A stretch of 34,216 nt of DNA, from the NCBI GenBank assembly GCA_041742255.1, contig JBGSIZ010000035.1, positions 1 to 34,216 of the forward strand, written 5' to 3'. Within the stretch, counting starts at the first letter, position 1; the number at the start of each line of letters is the position of its first letter. The position numbers were made by a program, and so were the translations under genes. This document shows, in pieces, positions 13,948 to 22,504 of the stretch. The notes under the pieces were generated by a model. The model was not told the DNA's origin and made no database searches. It saw only the letters and a list, made by a program, of their open reading frames with translations. This DNA comes from JBGSIZ01 sp041742255 (GTDB lineage: Bacteria > Pseudomonadota > Alphaproteobacteria > Rhodobacterales > Rhodobacteraceae).

Positions 13948-15078
13948 ATGTCGAAAGCAGCGGCGCTTGATACCTCCAAGGTCAATCGGGGGTTGGATAT
14001 TGCCAAGGTCATGGCGCGTGCCCGGGCGTTGGGTGCCCCCGGACCTTGGCGGCAGATGTTGCAGATCGTCGGTCTGGCCCTGATGCCCCCGCGATTTTCG
14101 CCGCAGGATTATTATCAATACGGGTTCTATCGCCGCGACATGACCCGCGCCCGTCGCGCGACCTATTTGAGCGATGAACGCCTGTCGCTGTTTCATGCGC
14201 CTTTCAAGCCGGTTGCGGGCTCTGACGTTTTGCTGCTGATCGAAGACAAGCTCGCATTTGAGGACTGGTGCCGGGAAAATTCCATTCCTGCCATGAAAAC
14301 TGTTGCGTCTTTTGGTGATCCGCCGTCACCGTTCCGCCGGTCTCTTGCCGACGTCGAGGACATTGTCGGGTTTCTGGTGGAGCCGGGCGTCCTGCCGTTA
14401 TTTGGCAAGCCGACCAAATCCCAGGCCGCTTTTGGCGCGGTATCGGTTGTTGGCGTATCGCAAGATGGTGCCACTCTGACCCTTGGAAATGGCAAACCGT
14501 ATCCCACCCGCCAATTGGCCGAGGAGATCGTCCGCGATTGGCCGGGCGGGTATCTGTTTCAGGCGCTGGCCCGCAATCATCCCGATTTGGCCGGGCATCT
14601 GGGCCGTGCGACGGGTGCGATGCGGGTGGTGACGTTGTTGGCCCCGGCCGGCCCCGAGGTGCTGTATGCCGTCCAGCGTCTGCCGTCTGCTACGGCCATG
14701 CACGACTGTTCATCTGTCAACAAGCGCGGGTTTGCCTATGTTCGGTTGACCGATGGCGTGGTCACCCGGTTGAGCGTTCATGACGAAGCCTTGGGCGACG
14801 GTTTGCGCCATTGGCTGGACCCGAACGTGCCGATGTTGGGGATGACCATTCCGTATTTCCAGGAGGCCCTTGCGATTTGTATCGCGGCCCACAAGGCGAT
14901 CGGGTCGGTCGGTTTGATCGGCTTTGACGTGGTGATTGGCCCGGACGGCCCTGCATTGACCGAGGCAAATGCCAACCCTGCCCATTCGGTGTATCAAACC
15001 GCCACCGGACTGGGGATTTTGACGCCTGAATACGAGGCCCGGTTTGTTGTCGCCCGACGTTTGTCGCAGGAGGCCTAG
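13948..15078 (+). CDS. Sugar-transfer-associated ATP-grasp protein
   Basis: This 376-residue protein resembles the ATP-grasp family associated with sugar transfer and exopolysaccharide loci. The C-terminal half has the ATP-grasp hallmarks: LFGKPTKSQAAFGA (lysine near the adenine pocket), VTLLAP, and IGFDVVIGPDGPALTEANANP, where the acidic Glu and Asn bind Mg-ATP. The N-terminal third (about 1-100) is helical with FSPQDYYQYGFYR. The substrate is unknown; family members are thought to activate a carboxylate for ligation. Here it stands alone after phaAB, with no glycosyltransferase beside it. ATG 13948 has a weak GGAATAGG upstream. Confidence 0.75.
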   Translation: MSKAAALDTSKVNRGLDIAKVMARARALGAPGPWRQMLQIVGLALMPPRFSPQDYYQYGFYRRDMTRARRATYLSDERLSLFHAPFKPVAGSDVLLLIEDKLAFEDWCRENSIPAMKTVASFGDPPSPFRRSLADVEDIVGFLVEPGVLPLFGKPTKSQAAFGAVSVVGVSQDGATLTLGNGKPYPTRQLAEEIVRDWPGGYLFQALARNHPDLAGHLGRATGAMRVVTLLAPAGPEVLYAVQRLPSATAMHDCSSVNKRGFAYVRLTDGVVTRLSVHDEALGDGLRHWLDPNVPMLGMTIPYFQEALAICIAAHKAIGSVGLIGFDVVIGPDGPALTEANANPAHSVYQTATGLGILTPEYEARFVVARRLSQEA

Positions 15079-15081
15079 CGT

Positions 15082-15103
15082 CCGCTGGCCCAAAGGCCAG
15101 CGG
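15082..15103 (+). terminator. Perfect hairpin between convergent genes
   Basis: CCGCTGGCC (15082-15090) and GGCCAGCGG (15095-15103) form a 9-bp perfect stem with a CAAA loop. It lies 3 nt after the ATP-grasp stop and 17 nt past the end of the convergent YdcH gene, so it can serve both transcripts. No T-run is present on either side. Confidence 0.6.
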
Positions 15104-15120
15104 CGCGACCCGGTGTCAGG

Positions 15121-15288
15121 TCAGTGAGTGGACAGTTTGGAGATTTCTTCTTTCACCATCATCTTTTGCTTTTTCAGCCGGGCGATTTCCAGATTGTCGG
15201 CGGCCGGGCTGCGCTGGGCGGCCTCGACGGCGGTGGAGAGGGATTGGTGTTTTTTCCGAAGTTCCTCGATATGCGAACTCAGGCTCAT
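15121..15288 (-). CDS. YdcH-family (DUF465) small coiled-coil protein
   Basis: This 55-residue protein begins MSLSSHIEELRKKHQSLSTA and ends with IARLKKQKMMVKEEISKLS, two short amphipathic helices that match the DUF465/YdcH family common in Rhodobacteraceae. The family's role is unknown. The start is set by AGGAGG close before the ATG at 15288-15286; a longer upstream in-frame extension has no such site. The charged helical-hairpin look suggests self-association. Confidence 0.85.
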   Translation of the reverse strand: MSLSSHIEELRKKHQSLSTAVEAAQRSPAADNLEIARLKKQKMMVKEEISKLSTH

Positions 15289-15408
15289 GGCGGTCCTCCT
15301 CTGGGTTGATGTAACAGTTTTATTGCAGCACGTTTTTGCGGCCCTGTCACCCGTCATGCGTTGGTCGGGTCGCTTTTGGCAGTTTGGCCCCGAACCGTTG
15401 ATGAAGTG

Positions 15409-16176
15409 TTAATCGCTGAGCGGCAGAAAGTGACCGTTTCGCAGGATGTCACGCACCCGGTCGGTGTAATCGTCGCCGTCCCGCAGATGCTGCGCCCCTA
15501 TGTGCAGGACGAGCGGTGCCGCCATGTGGAATCGCGCCCGCCCCCCTTTGCGCGCCTGTAACAGGAACCGCGTGGCAGGCTGTCCGTCCCGCGCCGAGAT
15601 GGGCCGCACGACGATGGACCCCATTCCGCCCGCAAGCCCCCGCAAAACGTCCGGCAACCGTTCGATTCGTTGGATCACCGTCAGCGTCCCCTTGGCCCGG
15701 ACCCGCCGCGCCCCGATGTCGAGCCATTGCCCCAGCGGTGTATTCCCGCCAAAGGCCCTATCCCGCCCCGCGTCCCTGCTGCCAGTCCCGGTATCTCGGT
15801 CAAAATAAGGCGGGTTCATCAGGACGTGGTGAAACGACGCATTGCGCAGATCGGCGGGGAGGGCCGCGATATCTGCCGTCGCGATCTGCGCGGATTGTCC
15901 GTTGAGGATGCTGTTTTCGCGGGCGAGGGTGGCATAGGTTTCCTGCACCTCGACCCCTGTCAGGGTCAGTCCGGGCACCCGCGCTGCCAGACAAAACAAC
16001 GCCGCCCCCACACCGCATCCAAGGTCCAGAACGCTGTCCCCTGCGCGTGCGGGTATCGCGGCGGCCAGCAAGACCGGATCGACCCCCGCCCGGTAGCCCA
16101 CGCGCGGTTGTCGCAGCCGCACCGCGCCGTTCAGGAAATCGTCGGTGGTGGTGTCAGCGTCCGAGGGAAATGTCAT
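15409..16176 (-). CDS. TrmN6-like SAM-dependent methyltransferase
   Basis: This 255-residue Rossmann-fold methyltransferase has the SAM motif VLDLGCGVGAALFCLA (about 49-64), an acidic residue after the second strand (GVEVQ) and the NPPY motif (MNPPYFD) used by N6-adenine methyltransferases. It matches proteins annotated as tRNA1(Val) A37 N6-methyltransferase. The N terminus DDFLNGAVRLRQPRVGYRAGVDPVLLA is also characteristic. The tRNA target is an inference from the family. Its ATG (16176) lies inside the 3' end of the upstream DUF2007 gene, a 23-nt overlap implying cotranscription. Confidence 0.85.
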   Translation of the reverse strand: MTFPSDADTTTDDFLNGAVRLRQPRVGYRAGVDPVLLAAAIPARAGDSVLDLGCGVGAALFCLAARVPGLTLTGVEVQETYATLARENSILNGQSAQIATADIAALPADLRNASFHHVLMNPPYFDRDTGTGSRDAGRDRAFGGNTPLGQWLDIGARRVRAKGTLTVIQRIERLPDVLRGLAGGMGSIVVRPISARDGQPATRFLLQARKGGRARFHMAAPLVLHIGAQHLRDGDDYTDRVRDILRNGHFLPLSD

Positions 16177-16369
16177 TGTCCCGCATCGCCCGCTCTGCCG
16201 CGATCAGGTCCGCGTCCCGCACCATCAACCGACGCGGCAATATGCCAAGGCTGCCGTCAAGGATGCTCATATTTACGTCCAATTCAAAGCAGTCTATACC
16301 CTCGCCGTCGAGGAGAGCCGTAGCAAAGGCGATGACCGTTGGGTCGTTGGTGCGCAAAAGCTCTTTCAT
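16154..16369 (-). CDS. DUF2007-family protein
   Basis: This 71-residue protein begins MKELLRTNDPTVIAFATALL and has the DUF2007 pattern, LLDGEGIDCFELDVNMSILDG with a later PRRLMVRDAD. It looks like a compact alpha/beta ferredoxin-like fold. The function is unknown; the family has been linked loosely to signalling. ATG at 16369 is chosen over an upstream TTG. It is transcribed away from the polyprenyl synthase gene, from which it is separated by 56 nt, so the two promoters share that gap, and it overlaps the methyltransferase gene downstream. Confidence 0.85.
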   Translation of the reverse strand: MKELLRTNDPTVIAFATALLDGEGIDCFELDVNMSILDGSLGILPRRLMVRDADLIAAERAMRDNDISLGR

Positions 16370-16425
16370 AACCAAAGACCTAAGGTGCCCCCCTGCCTTT
16401 GTCTACTGGCCAGTCGGAGATGTTG

Positions 16426-17424
16426 ATGGGTCTGGATCACGCGGCCACGAAACCCCATGAAATGCTTGCCACGGCCTTGGCCCCTGAAATGGACGCCGTC
16501 AATGTGCTGATCCGCGCCCGGATGGCGTCCGAACATGCCCCCCGCATCCCCGAAGTGACCGCCCATCTGGTCGAGGCGGGTGGCAAACGGTTGCGGCCCA
16601 TGCTGACCCTCGCTGCCGCCAAATTGTGCGGCTATGACGGCCCCTATCACATCCATCTGGCCGCCACGGTCGAGTTTATCCACACCGCCACGTTGCTGCA
16701 TGACGATGTCGTCGATGAAAGCCACCAGCGCCGGGGCCGCCCGACCGCCAATCTGTTGTGGGACAACACGTCCAGCGTGTTGGTCGGCGATTACCTGTTT
16801 GCCCGGTCTTTTCAATTGATGGTCGAAACCGGGTCGTTGCGCGTCTTGGATATTCTGGCCAATGCCGCCGCCACCATTGCCGAGGGCGAGGTTCTGCAAC
16901 TGACCGCCGCCCGCAATCTGGCCACGACCGAGGAGATTTACCTCAAGGTTGTGCGTGGCAAAACCGCCGCCCTGTTTTCTGCCGCGACCCAAGTTGGGGG
17001 TGTCATTGCCGCCGCTGACCCCGCCCACATCAAGGCGTTGTATGATTATGGTGACGCGCTGGGCGTGGCGTTTCAGATGGTCGATGATCTGCTGGACTAC
17101 GGCGGCACGGAAGCCACCGGCAAGAACATTGGCGACGATTTCCGCGAGGGTAAACTGACCCTGCCGGTGATCAAGGCCGTCGCCCGCGCCGATGCCGGGG
17201 AACGCGCGTTCTGGGAGCGCACCCTTGCCAAGGGCAAGATCGCCGAGGGGGATCTGGAGACTGCCGTTGGTCTGTTGGCCCGGCACGGCGCCATGGACGC
17301 CGCCCGCGACGAAGCTGTGGTGTGGGCCGCCAAGGCCCGCGATTGTCTGGCAGATTTGCCCGATCATCCGATCCGCAAGATGTTGGAAGACCTTGCAGTT
17401 TATGTCGTGGCCCGCATTACTTAA
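16426..17424 (+). CDS. Long-chain all-trans polyprenyl diphosphate synthase
   Basis: This 332-residue enzyme elongates isopentenyl units to the ubiquinone side chain (octa- to decaprenyl; Q-10 is usual in this family of bacteria). The two aspartate-rich motifs are LLHDDVVDE (about 87-95) and MVDDLLDYG (about 214-222). GGKRLRPML and GKTAALFSAA are further conserved regions. The DDxxD first motif follows TATLL with small residues, typical of long-chain enzymes. The ATG at 16426 is supported by CGGAGA at 16415-16420. The 3' end is 6 nt from the convergent ispE, also an isoprenoid gene. It is ispB or ddsA by function; the chain length cannot be read from sequence. Confidence 0.92.
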   Translation: MGLDHAATKPHEMLATALAPEMDAVNVLIRARMASEHAPRIPEVTAHLVEAGGKRLRPMLTLAAAKLCGYDGPYHIHLAATVEFIHTATLLHDDVVDESHQRRGRPTANLLWDNTSSVLVGDYLFARSFQLMVETGSLRVLDILANAAATIAEGEVLQLTAARNLATTEEIYLKVVRGKTAALFSAATQVGGVIAAADPAHIKALYDYGDALGVAFQMVDDLLDYGGTEATGKNIGDDFREGKLTLPVIKAVARADAGERAFWERTLAKGKIAEGDLETAVGLLARHGAMDAARDEAVVWAAKARDCLADLPDHPIRKMLEDLAVYVVARIT

Positions 17425-17430
17425 GGCGCA

Positions 17431-18291
17431 TTACCGGAGCAGGGCCGCAGGCGTCACCCACCAGCCCATATTCCCGACCTGAAGCGACCGCGCGATTTGT
17501 CGTGCTGTGCCCATGTCCCGGACCAGTCCCACACAGGTGGCCCCAGACCCTGACATCATCGCCGCACCAACCCCCGGTTGCCGCCGCAACGCCGCAAGAG
17601 CCGTATCAATCGCGGGCGCGATGCCTGCCGCCGCTGGGTGCAGGTCGTTGCGGTGTTGCCCCAGCCAGCGCGCAAAATCGTCGAAATTCAGCCCGGACGG
17701 CAAGGCGTCCATGGGTGGATTTTGCCGCGACGTCAGGGCGTTGAACACCTTCGCCGTGGCCACCTCCACCCGGGGGTTCACAAGGATCAGGCCCGCAGAG
17801 GGCAGGAGGGGCAGTGGCGTGACCAGTTCCCCGATGCCTTGCATCCGGTGCGGTGAGGGTCCGGCGAGGCAGACCGGAACATCGGCCCCAAGCGTCAGAA
17901 CTGCGGGATCGCCGGGCAGCAAGGGGGCCACCCTCCACAGGTCCGCCAATAGCCGTAGCGCCGTGGCCGCATCCGATGATCCGCCTCCCAGCCCTGCCGC
18001 ATGGGGCAATGATTTTTCCAGTGTGATTGTGGCCCCGTCTGTTACCCCCCGCGCGGTCTGCAAAGCCCGCGCCGCCCGCACAATGGTGTTGCGGTTATCC
18101 GTCGGTATGCCGTCGGCAAAGGGCCCCTGCACGATCAACCGCAGATCGGGGCCTGCCGTGACCGTGATCCGGTCCCCGACATCCGCAAACACCACAAGGC
18201 TGTCCAGCAGGTGATACCCATCCCCCCGCTGCCCGGTGATGTGCAGCGTCAGATTGACCTTGGCCGGGGCGGTGCCGGAAAAGACGGTCAC
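17431..18291 (-). CDS. ispE: 4-diphosphocytidyl-2-C-methyl-D-erythritol kinase
   Basis: This 286-residue GHMP kinase phosphorylates CDP-methylerythritol in the MEP pathway to isopentenyl diphosphate. APAKVNLTLHITGQRGDGYH at the start contains the substrate-site Lys and Asn. The ATP-binding loop is PHAAGLGGGSSDAA (about 95-108) and SGSGATCVGL is the third GHMP motif. It overlaps the 3' end of the TPR gene by four bases (ATGA), so both are in one operon on the minus strand. Confidence 0.95.
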   Translation of the reverse strand: MTVFSGTAPAKVNLTLHITGQRGDGYHLLDSLVVFADVGDRITVTAGPDLRLIVQGPFADGIPTDNRNTIVRAARALQTARGVTDGATITLEKSLPHAAGLGGGSSDAATALRLLADLWRVAPLLPGDPAVLTLGADVPVCLAGPSPHRMQGIGELVTPLPLLPSAGLILVNPRVEVATAKVFNALTSRQNPPMDALPSGLNFDDFARWLGQHRNDLHPAAAGIAPAIDTALAALRRQPGVGAAMMSGSGATCVGLVRDMGTARQIARSLQVGNMGWWVTPAALLR

Positions 18292-19988
18292 TTGTCGCTG
18301 ACAACGGACAGGGGCGGCGCCCCGTCTTCGGCCAGAACGGCGTCCAGTCCATTGTCCAGTTTGCGGCGGATGCGGGTTGCGTCCACGTCTTCGGGGTCAA
18401 AGGACAAGGCGCGCTGCCATTGGAACCGCGCCTCGACCTTGCGCCCGACAGCCCAGAGCGCGTCCCCCAGATGATCGTTCACGACCGGGTCCGCTGGTTC
18501 AAGTTCGGCGGCCCGTTCCATGTAAGTGATGCTTTCGCCATAGCGCCCAAGCCGGAACAGCACCCAGCCAAGGCTGTCGATGATCGCCCCGCTATCGGGT
18601 TGTGCCGCGGCGGCCTGTTCGATCATCGCCAAGGCTTCGTCAAGGTTCACGCCCTTTTCCACCATCGAATAGCCTAGGTAGTTCAGCACCGAAGGGTGGC
18701 CGGGGTTGAGCGCGAGCGAGGCCCGAAAGTCCGCCTCGGCCATGGGCCAGTCGCCCAAGCGTTCAAAGGTGATCCCGCGCGCATAAAGGATGAACCATTT
18801 GGACGGATCGCTGTCGTCGGTCAGGTCCACCGCCTGCGTATAGGCCGCGTTCGCCCCTTTCATATCTTGCATCTGCCGCAGCGCGTCGCCCAGTTCGGCG
18901 TGGACGATTGCCATGTCGCCATGGGTGCGCGTCAGTTGTTGCAACACCTCGATTGCGGCGTCGCCTTTGCCGTCCTGACGCAGCACGCCCGCCCGTCCGA
19001 GTTCTGCCGCCAGAAACGCCGGGTCGTCCTGTGGCACCTGCGCATAGGCCGCGTTGGCAAGGTCATAGCGCCCGATCCGTTCCAGAAGGTCCGCGGCGTA
19101 GAGCGTCGCATCCACATGGCCGGGCCGCAGGGCCTGTGCGGCGCGGGCATAGACCAGAACGTAGTCATCCTCGGCCTCGCCATCCAATGCCTGGGCCACG
19201 GTATAGAACACCTCTGCCAGACCGTCTGCCGGGGTCGCGACAAAACTGTAGGGGATCGCCGTTCCGGATTGCAGACGGTCCGCGAGATCCTGCAGGCCGC
19301 TGTCCAGATCGTCCCCAAAGACCGTCGTCAACATGGCGACCGCGTCCGCGTTCCGGCCCAGTTGGCTGAGAACCTCGGCATGGACCAGCGCGCCGCGTCG
19401 GGTGCGTTGCATCCCATCCTCGGGGGCCAGCGACAGGATCGCGTCTGCCCCTTCGAAATCCCCGACCGAGGCCAGCGCCAGCGCCTTGTGATACAAACCG
19501 AACGACCGCAGGCCGGGCGCGTCGATGACTTCGTCAAAGCTGGCGAGCGCCTGCGTCACTTGTCCTTGGCCCACAAAGGCCCAGGATTGCGCCAGCCCAT
19601 CGACCAGCGGGCCGACACTGCGCCCGGCCTCTAGCCCCGAAAAGATGGATTCCCATTGGCCGGACCGTCCCGCCTGCACGATGGTTGCGATGTTGGCGAT
19701 CTGGCTTTCGACGCCCGTGTCGATCAATTGCTGCGCGATGGGTCCTGCCCGATCAAAATCCCCGAGGCCGATCAGCGCCACCATGAGGTTTTCCAGCAAG
19801 GCCGGGTTGGTCGGGTCGGCCTGCAGCGCGTCAAGGTAGAACCCTGCCGCCGCCTCATAATCCCGCGCCATGGAGGCCTGACGGGCCGCCAGATAGGCCC
19901 CCGTTTGGTCTTGCGCCCAAAGCGGCGCAACGGGGGCGGACGATAGGGCGATCGCAAGCGCCAGAAGGCGGAAAAAGCGGGGTGTCAC
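18288..19988 (-). CDS. Secreted or periplasmic TPR-repeat protein
   Basis: This 566-residue protein begins with a classic signal peptide (TPRFFRLLALAIALSSAP, then a VAPLWA cleavage site near residue 25) and then carries at least ten TPR-type helical pairs, for example ARDYEAAAGFYLDALQADPT near 40 and NPGHPSVLNYLGYSMVEKGV near 440, with the later repeats the clearest. TPR scaffolds hold protein partners; this one would act in the periplasm or on the outer membrane. The start GTG 19988 is chosen because it places the signal peptide at the N terminus and has AAGGA about 10 nt upstream. It is upstream of ispE in an operon. The specific partner is unknown. Confidence 0.85.
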   Translation of the reverse strand: MTPRFFRLLALAIALSSAPVAPLWAQDQTGAYLAARQASMARDYEAAAGFYLDALQADPTNPALLENLMVALIGLGDFDRAGPIAQQLIDTGVESQIANIATIVQAGRSGQWESIFSGLEAGRSVGPLVDGLAQSWAFVGQGQVTQALASFDEVIDAPGLRSFGLYHKALALASVGDFEGADAILSLAPEDGMQRTRRGALVHAEVLSQLGRNADAVAMLTTVFGDDLDSGLQDLADRLQSGTAIPYSFVATPADGLAEVFYTVAQALDGEAEDDYVLVYARAAQALRPGHVDATLYAADLLERIGRYDLANAAYAQVPQDDPAFLAAELGRAGVLRQDGKGDAAIEVLQQLTRTHGDMAIVHAELGDALRQMQDMKGANAAYTQAVDLTDDSDPSKWFILYARGITFERLGDWPMAEADFRASLALNPGHPSVLNYLGYSMVEKGVNLDEALAMIEQAAAAQPDSGAIIDSLGWVLFRLGRYGESITYMERAAELEPADPVVNDHLGDALWAVGRKVEARFQWQRALSFDPEDVDATRIRRKLDNGLDAVLAEDGAPPLSVVSDK

Positions 19989-20083
19989 AGGGATATCGTC
20001 CTTTGCCAGATGCCAGATCACGTTAGGCGGCGTGCCGCCCCGATGCAACGGACCGCCCCGCCCCCCGGCGGTTTCCCGCGCCA

Positions 20084-20107
20084 AAAAGGGCCCCGGAGGG
20101 CCCTTTT
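20084..20107 (-). terminator. Perfect bidirectional intrinsic terminator
   Basis: AAAAGGGCCC (20084-20093) and GGGCCCTTTT (20098-20107) form a perfect 10-bp stem with a CGGA loop; read on the minus strand it ends in five T. It starts 4 nt beyond the ETF-QO stop and separates that gene from the TPR-ispE operon. T-tracts occur on both strands, so it can act either way. Confidence 0.85.
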
Positions 20108-20111
20108 GCGA

Positions 20112-21761
20112 TCACATGTTCGGGTAGTTTGGCCCGCCCCCGCCCTGTGGCACGGTCCAGGTGATATTTTGCGACGGATCCTTGATGTCGCAGGTCTTGC
20201 AGTGGACGCAGTTTTGAAAGTTGATCTGGAACCGCGCGTCTGCCCCGTCACCGATCACCTCATAAACCCCGGCCGGGCAATACCGCTGTGCCGGTTCCGC
20301 ATATTTGGGCAGGTTGACCGAAATCGGGATGCTTGCGTCCGTCAGGTGAAGGTGTGCCGGTTGGTTTTCGTCATGGTTGGTGAACGAGAAGGCCACGTTG
20401 GTCAGCCGGTCAAACGACAGTTTTCCGTCCGGTTTGGGATAGGCGATGGGCTTGTGTTTGCTGGCCGGTTCGGTCGCTGCTGCGTCCGATTTGCCGTGTT
20501 TGAGCGTGCCCAGCACCGACAGCCCAAAGAGGTTGTTGGTCCACATGTCCATCCCGCCCAGCCCGAGCGAGGCCAGCAGCCCATAGTTGGACCAAAGCGG
20601 TTTGACGTTGCGCACCCGTTTGAGGTCCCGCGCGATGGGACCGGAACGCACGGCGGCGTCGTATCCATCCAAGAGGTCGCCGCCCCGTCCTGCATGAAGG
20701 GCTGTGACCGCCGCATCTGCCGCCGCGATGCCCGACAGCATGGCGTTGTGGTTCCCCTTGATCCGGGGGACGTTGACCATGCCCGCCGCACAGCCAAGCA
20801 GCGCGCCGCCCGGAAATTCCAGTTTCGGCATCGACTGCCAGCCGCCCTCGGTGATCGCGCGCGCCCCGTAGGCCACCCGTTTGCCGCCCTTGAGTAGGTC
20901 GGCCACCATGGGGTGATGTTTGAACCGCTGAAATTCCATGTAGGGGAACAGATGCGGGTTTTTGTAGTTCAGGTGGACAACGAAACCCACATAGACCTGA
21001 TTGTTTTCAAGGTGGTAGATGAACGATCCGCCCCCTGCCTGCCCGCCCAAGGGCCAGCCCATGGTGTGCGTCACGGTGCCGGGGCGGTGTTTTTCCGGGT
21101 CGATCTCCCAGATTTCCTTCATCCCGAGCCCGTATTTCTGGGGCTGGGCATCGCGTGCAAGGTCGTATTTCGCGATCACCTGTTTGGACAGCGACCCGCG
21201 CACCCCTTCGGACAGGAACACATATTTGCCCCGCAGTTCCATCCCCGGTTCATAGGACGGCCCCGGCGTGCCGTCGGGGTTTTTGCCAAATTCGCCCGCG
21301 ATGACCCCGGCCACCTCGCCGTTGTCCCCGTAAACAAGTTCGGAACAAGACATGCCGGGGAAAATCTCGACCCCCAACGCCTCGGCCTGTTCGGCCATCC
21401 AGCGGCAGACATTGGCCATCGACACGATATAGGTGCCGTGGTTGTTCATCAACGGCGGCATGAGCGCGTTGGGGATGCGGATTTGTCCGGCCTCGCCCAG
21501 CATATAGAAATTGTCATGGGTGACGGGTGTGTGGATCGGCGCGCCCATGGTTTTCCAGTCCGGCAGCAGCGCGTCCAGACCGGCGGTGTCCAGAACGGCC
21601 CCCGACAGGATATGCGCCCCCACCTCGGACCCTTTTTCAAGGACGACCACGTTCAGGTCGGCATCCCGATGTTTGAGCCGGATCGCAGCGGACAGACCCG
21701 CAGGCCCCGCGCCCACGATCACAACGTCATAGTCCATGCTTTCGCGTTCAATGTCAGCCAT
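20112..21761 (-). CDS. Electron transfer flavoprotein-ubiquinone oxidoreductase
   Basis: This 549-residue membrane-associated flavoenzyme passes electrons from ETF, reduced by acyl-CoA and amino-acid dehydrogenases, to ubiquinone. The N terminus has the FAD-binding VVIVGAGPAGLSAAIRL, with GSEVGAHILSGAVL next, and the C terminus has the 4Fe-4S cysteines (RYCPAGVYE and CVHCKTCDIKDPSQNI). Length is normal. ATG 21761 is preferred over ATG 21770 because AAGGGA then lies about 9 nt upstream. It fits functionally with the acyl-CoA dehydrogenase at 31991-33691, which would feed ETF. Confidence 0.95.
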   Translation of the reverse strand: MADIERESMDYDVVIVGAGPAGLSAAIRLKHRDADLNVVVLEKGSEVGAHILSGAVLDTAGLDALLPDWKTMGAPIHTPVTHDNFYMLGEAGQIRIPNALMPPLMNNHGTYIVSMANVCRWMAEQAEALGVEIFPGMSCSELVYGDNGEVAGVIAGEFGKNPDGTPGPSYEPGMELRGKYVFLSEGVRGSLSKQVIAKYDLARDAQPQKYGLGMKEIWEIDPEKHRPGTVTHTMGWPLGGQAGGGSFIYHLENNQVYVGFVVHLNYKNPHLFPYMEFQRFKHHPMVADLLKGGKRVAYGARAITEGGWQSMPKLEFPGGALLGCAAGMVNVPRIKGNHNAMLSGIAAADAAVTALHAGRGGDLLDGYDAAVRSGPIARDLKRVRNVKPLWSNYGLLASLGLGGMDMWTNNLFGLSVLGTLKHGKSDAAATEPASKHKPIAYPKPDGKLSFDRLTNVAFSFTNHDENQPAHLHLTDASIPISVNLPKYAEPAQRYCPAGVYEVIGDGADARFQINFQNCVHCKTCDIKDPSQNITWTVPQGGGGPNYPNM

Positions 21762-21990
21762 GTCCGTCATCCCTTATCTAGGGCCAAGGGGGTCTGGCCC
21801 CGCGATCCCGTCCGTATTCCGAGTTAGCCCAAGGCCCGCGATGGGGCAATCGCGACACGACGTTAAATGGCCCGGTCGCGACTTTGGGGCGCATTGCACG
21901 AGGCCGCCGGGCCTTAGCACCCTTGCAACTCGGTCGGGATTGTCCCATCACGGACGCTAACATGTTTTTACCCAAAAGACCGAGACGCCC
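21762..21990. other. Divergent intergenic region ETF-QO/greA
   Basis: This 229-bp gap lies between divergent genes and must hold both promoters. I see a small stem (GGGCCA near 21781 with TGGCCC) and TTGCAA and TAACAT blocks near 21926 and 21958, but no promoter with convincing spacing. No open frame of note. Confidence 0.4.
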
Positions 21991-22461
21991 ATGGAAAAGA
22001 TCCCCCTGACCAAGCCCGGTTTTGACAAACTGGATGCAGAACTGCGCCACCTGAAATCAGTGGAGCGCACCGCGATCATTCAGGCCATTGCCGAAGCCCG
22101 CGCCCATGGCGACCTGTCCGAAAATGCCGAATATCACTCCGCCAAGGAAAAGCAGTCGTTTATCGAGGGCCGGATCAAGGAACTGGAAAGCGTGATCGGG
22201 TTGGCCGAGGTGATTGACCCGACCAAGCTGAATGGCACGATCAAGTTTGGCGCGACCGTTGTTTTGGTTGACGAGGAAACCGAGGAAGAGCGCACCTATC
22301 AGATGGTCGGCGAATACGAGGCCGATATCGAAAAAGGTCGCCTGAACATCAAATCCCCGCTGGCCCGCGCGTTGATTGGCAAAGACGAAGGCGATACCGT
22401 CGAGGTGCGCACGCCGGGCGGCGACCGCAGCTATGAGATTTTGAAAGTGTCGTTCGTTTGA
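21991..22461 (+). CDS. greA: Transcription elongation factor GreA
   Basis: This 156-residue protein rescues backtracked RNA polymerase by stimulating transcript cleavage. The N-terminal coiled-coil finger carries the acidic tip in ARAHGDLSENAEYHSAKEKQ, with Asp41 and Glu44 as the catalytic acidic residues. The C-terminal FKBP-like domain includes SPLARALIGKDEGDTVEV and ends ILKVSFV. Length and motifs are standard. Confidence 0.97.
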   Translation: MEKIPLTKPGFDKLDAELRHLKSVERTAIIQAIAEARAHGDLSENAEYHSAKEKQSFIEGRIKELESVIGLAEVIDPTKLNGTIKFGATVVLVDEETEEERTYQMVGEYEADIEKGRLNIKSPLARALIGKDEGDTVEVRTPGGDRSYEILKVSFV

Positions 22462-22504
22462 CGGGGTGGTTCCCAGATCCGCAACCCGTGACCCGAGGGT
22501 GACA

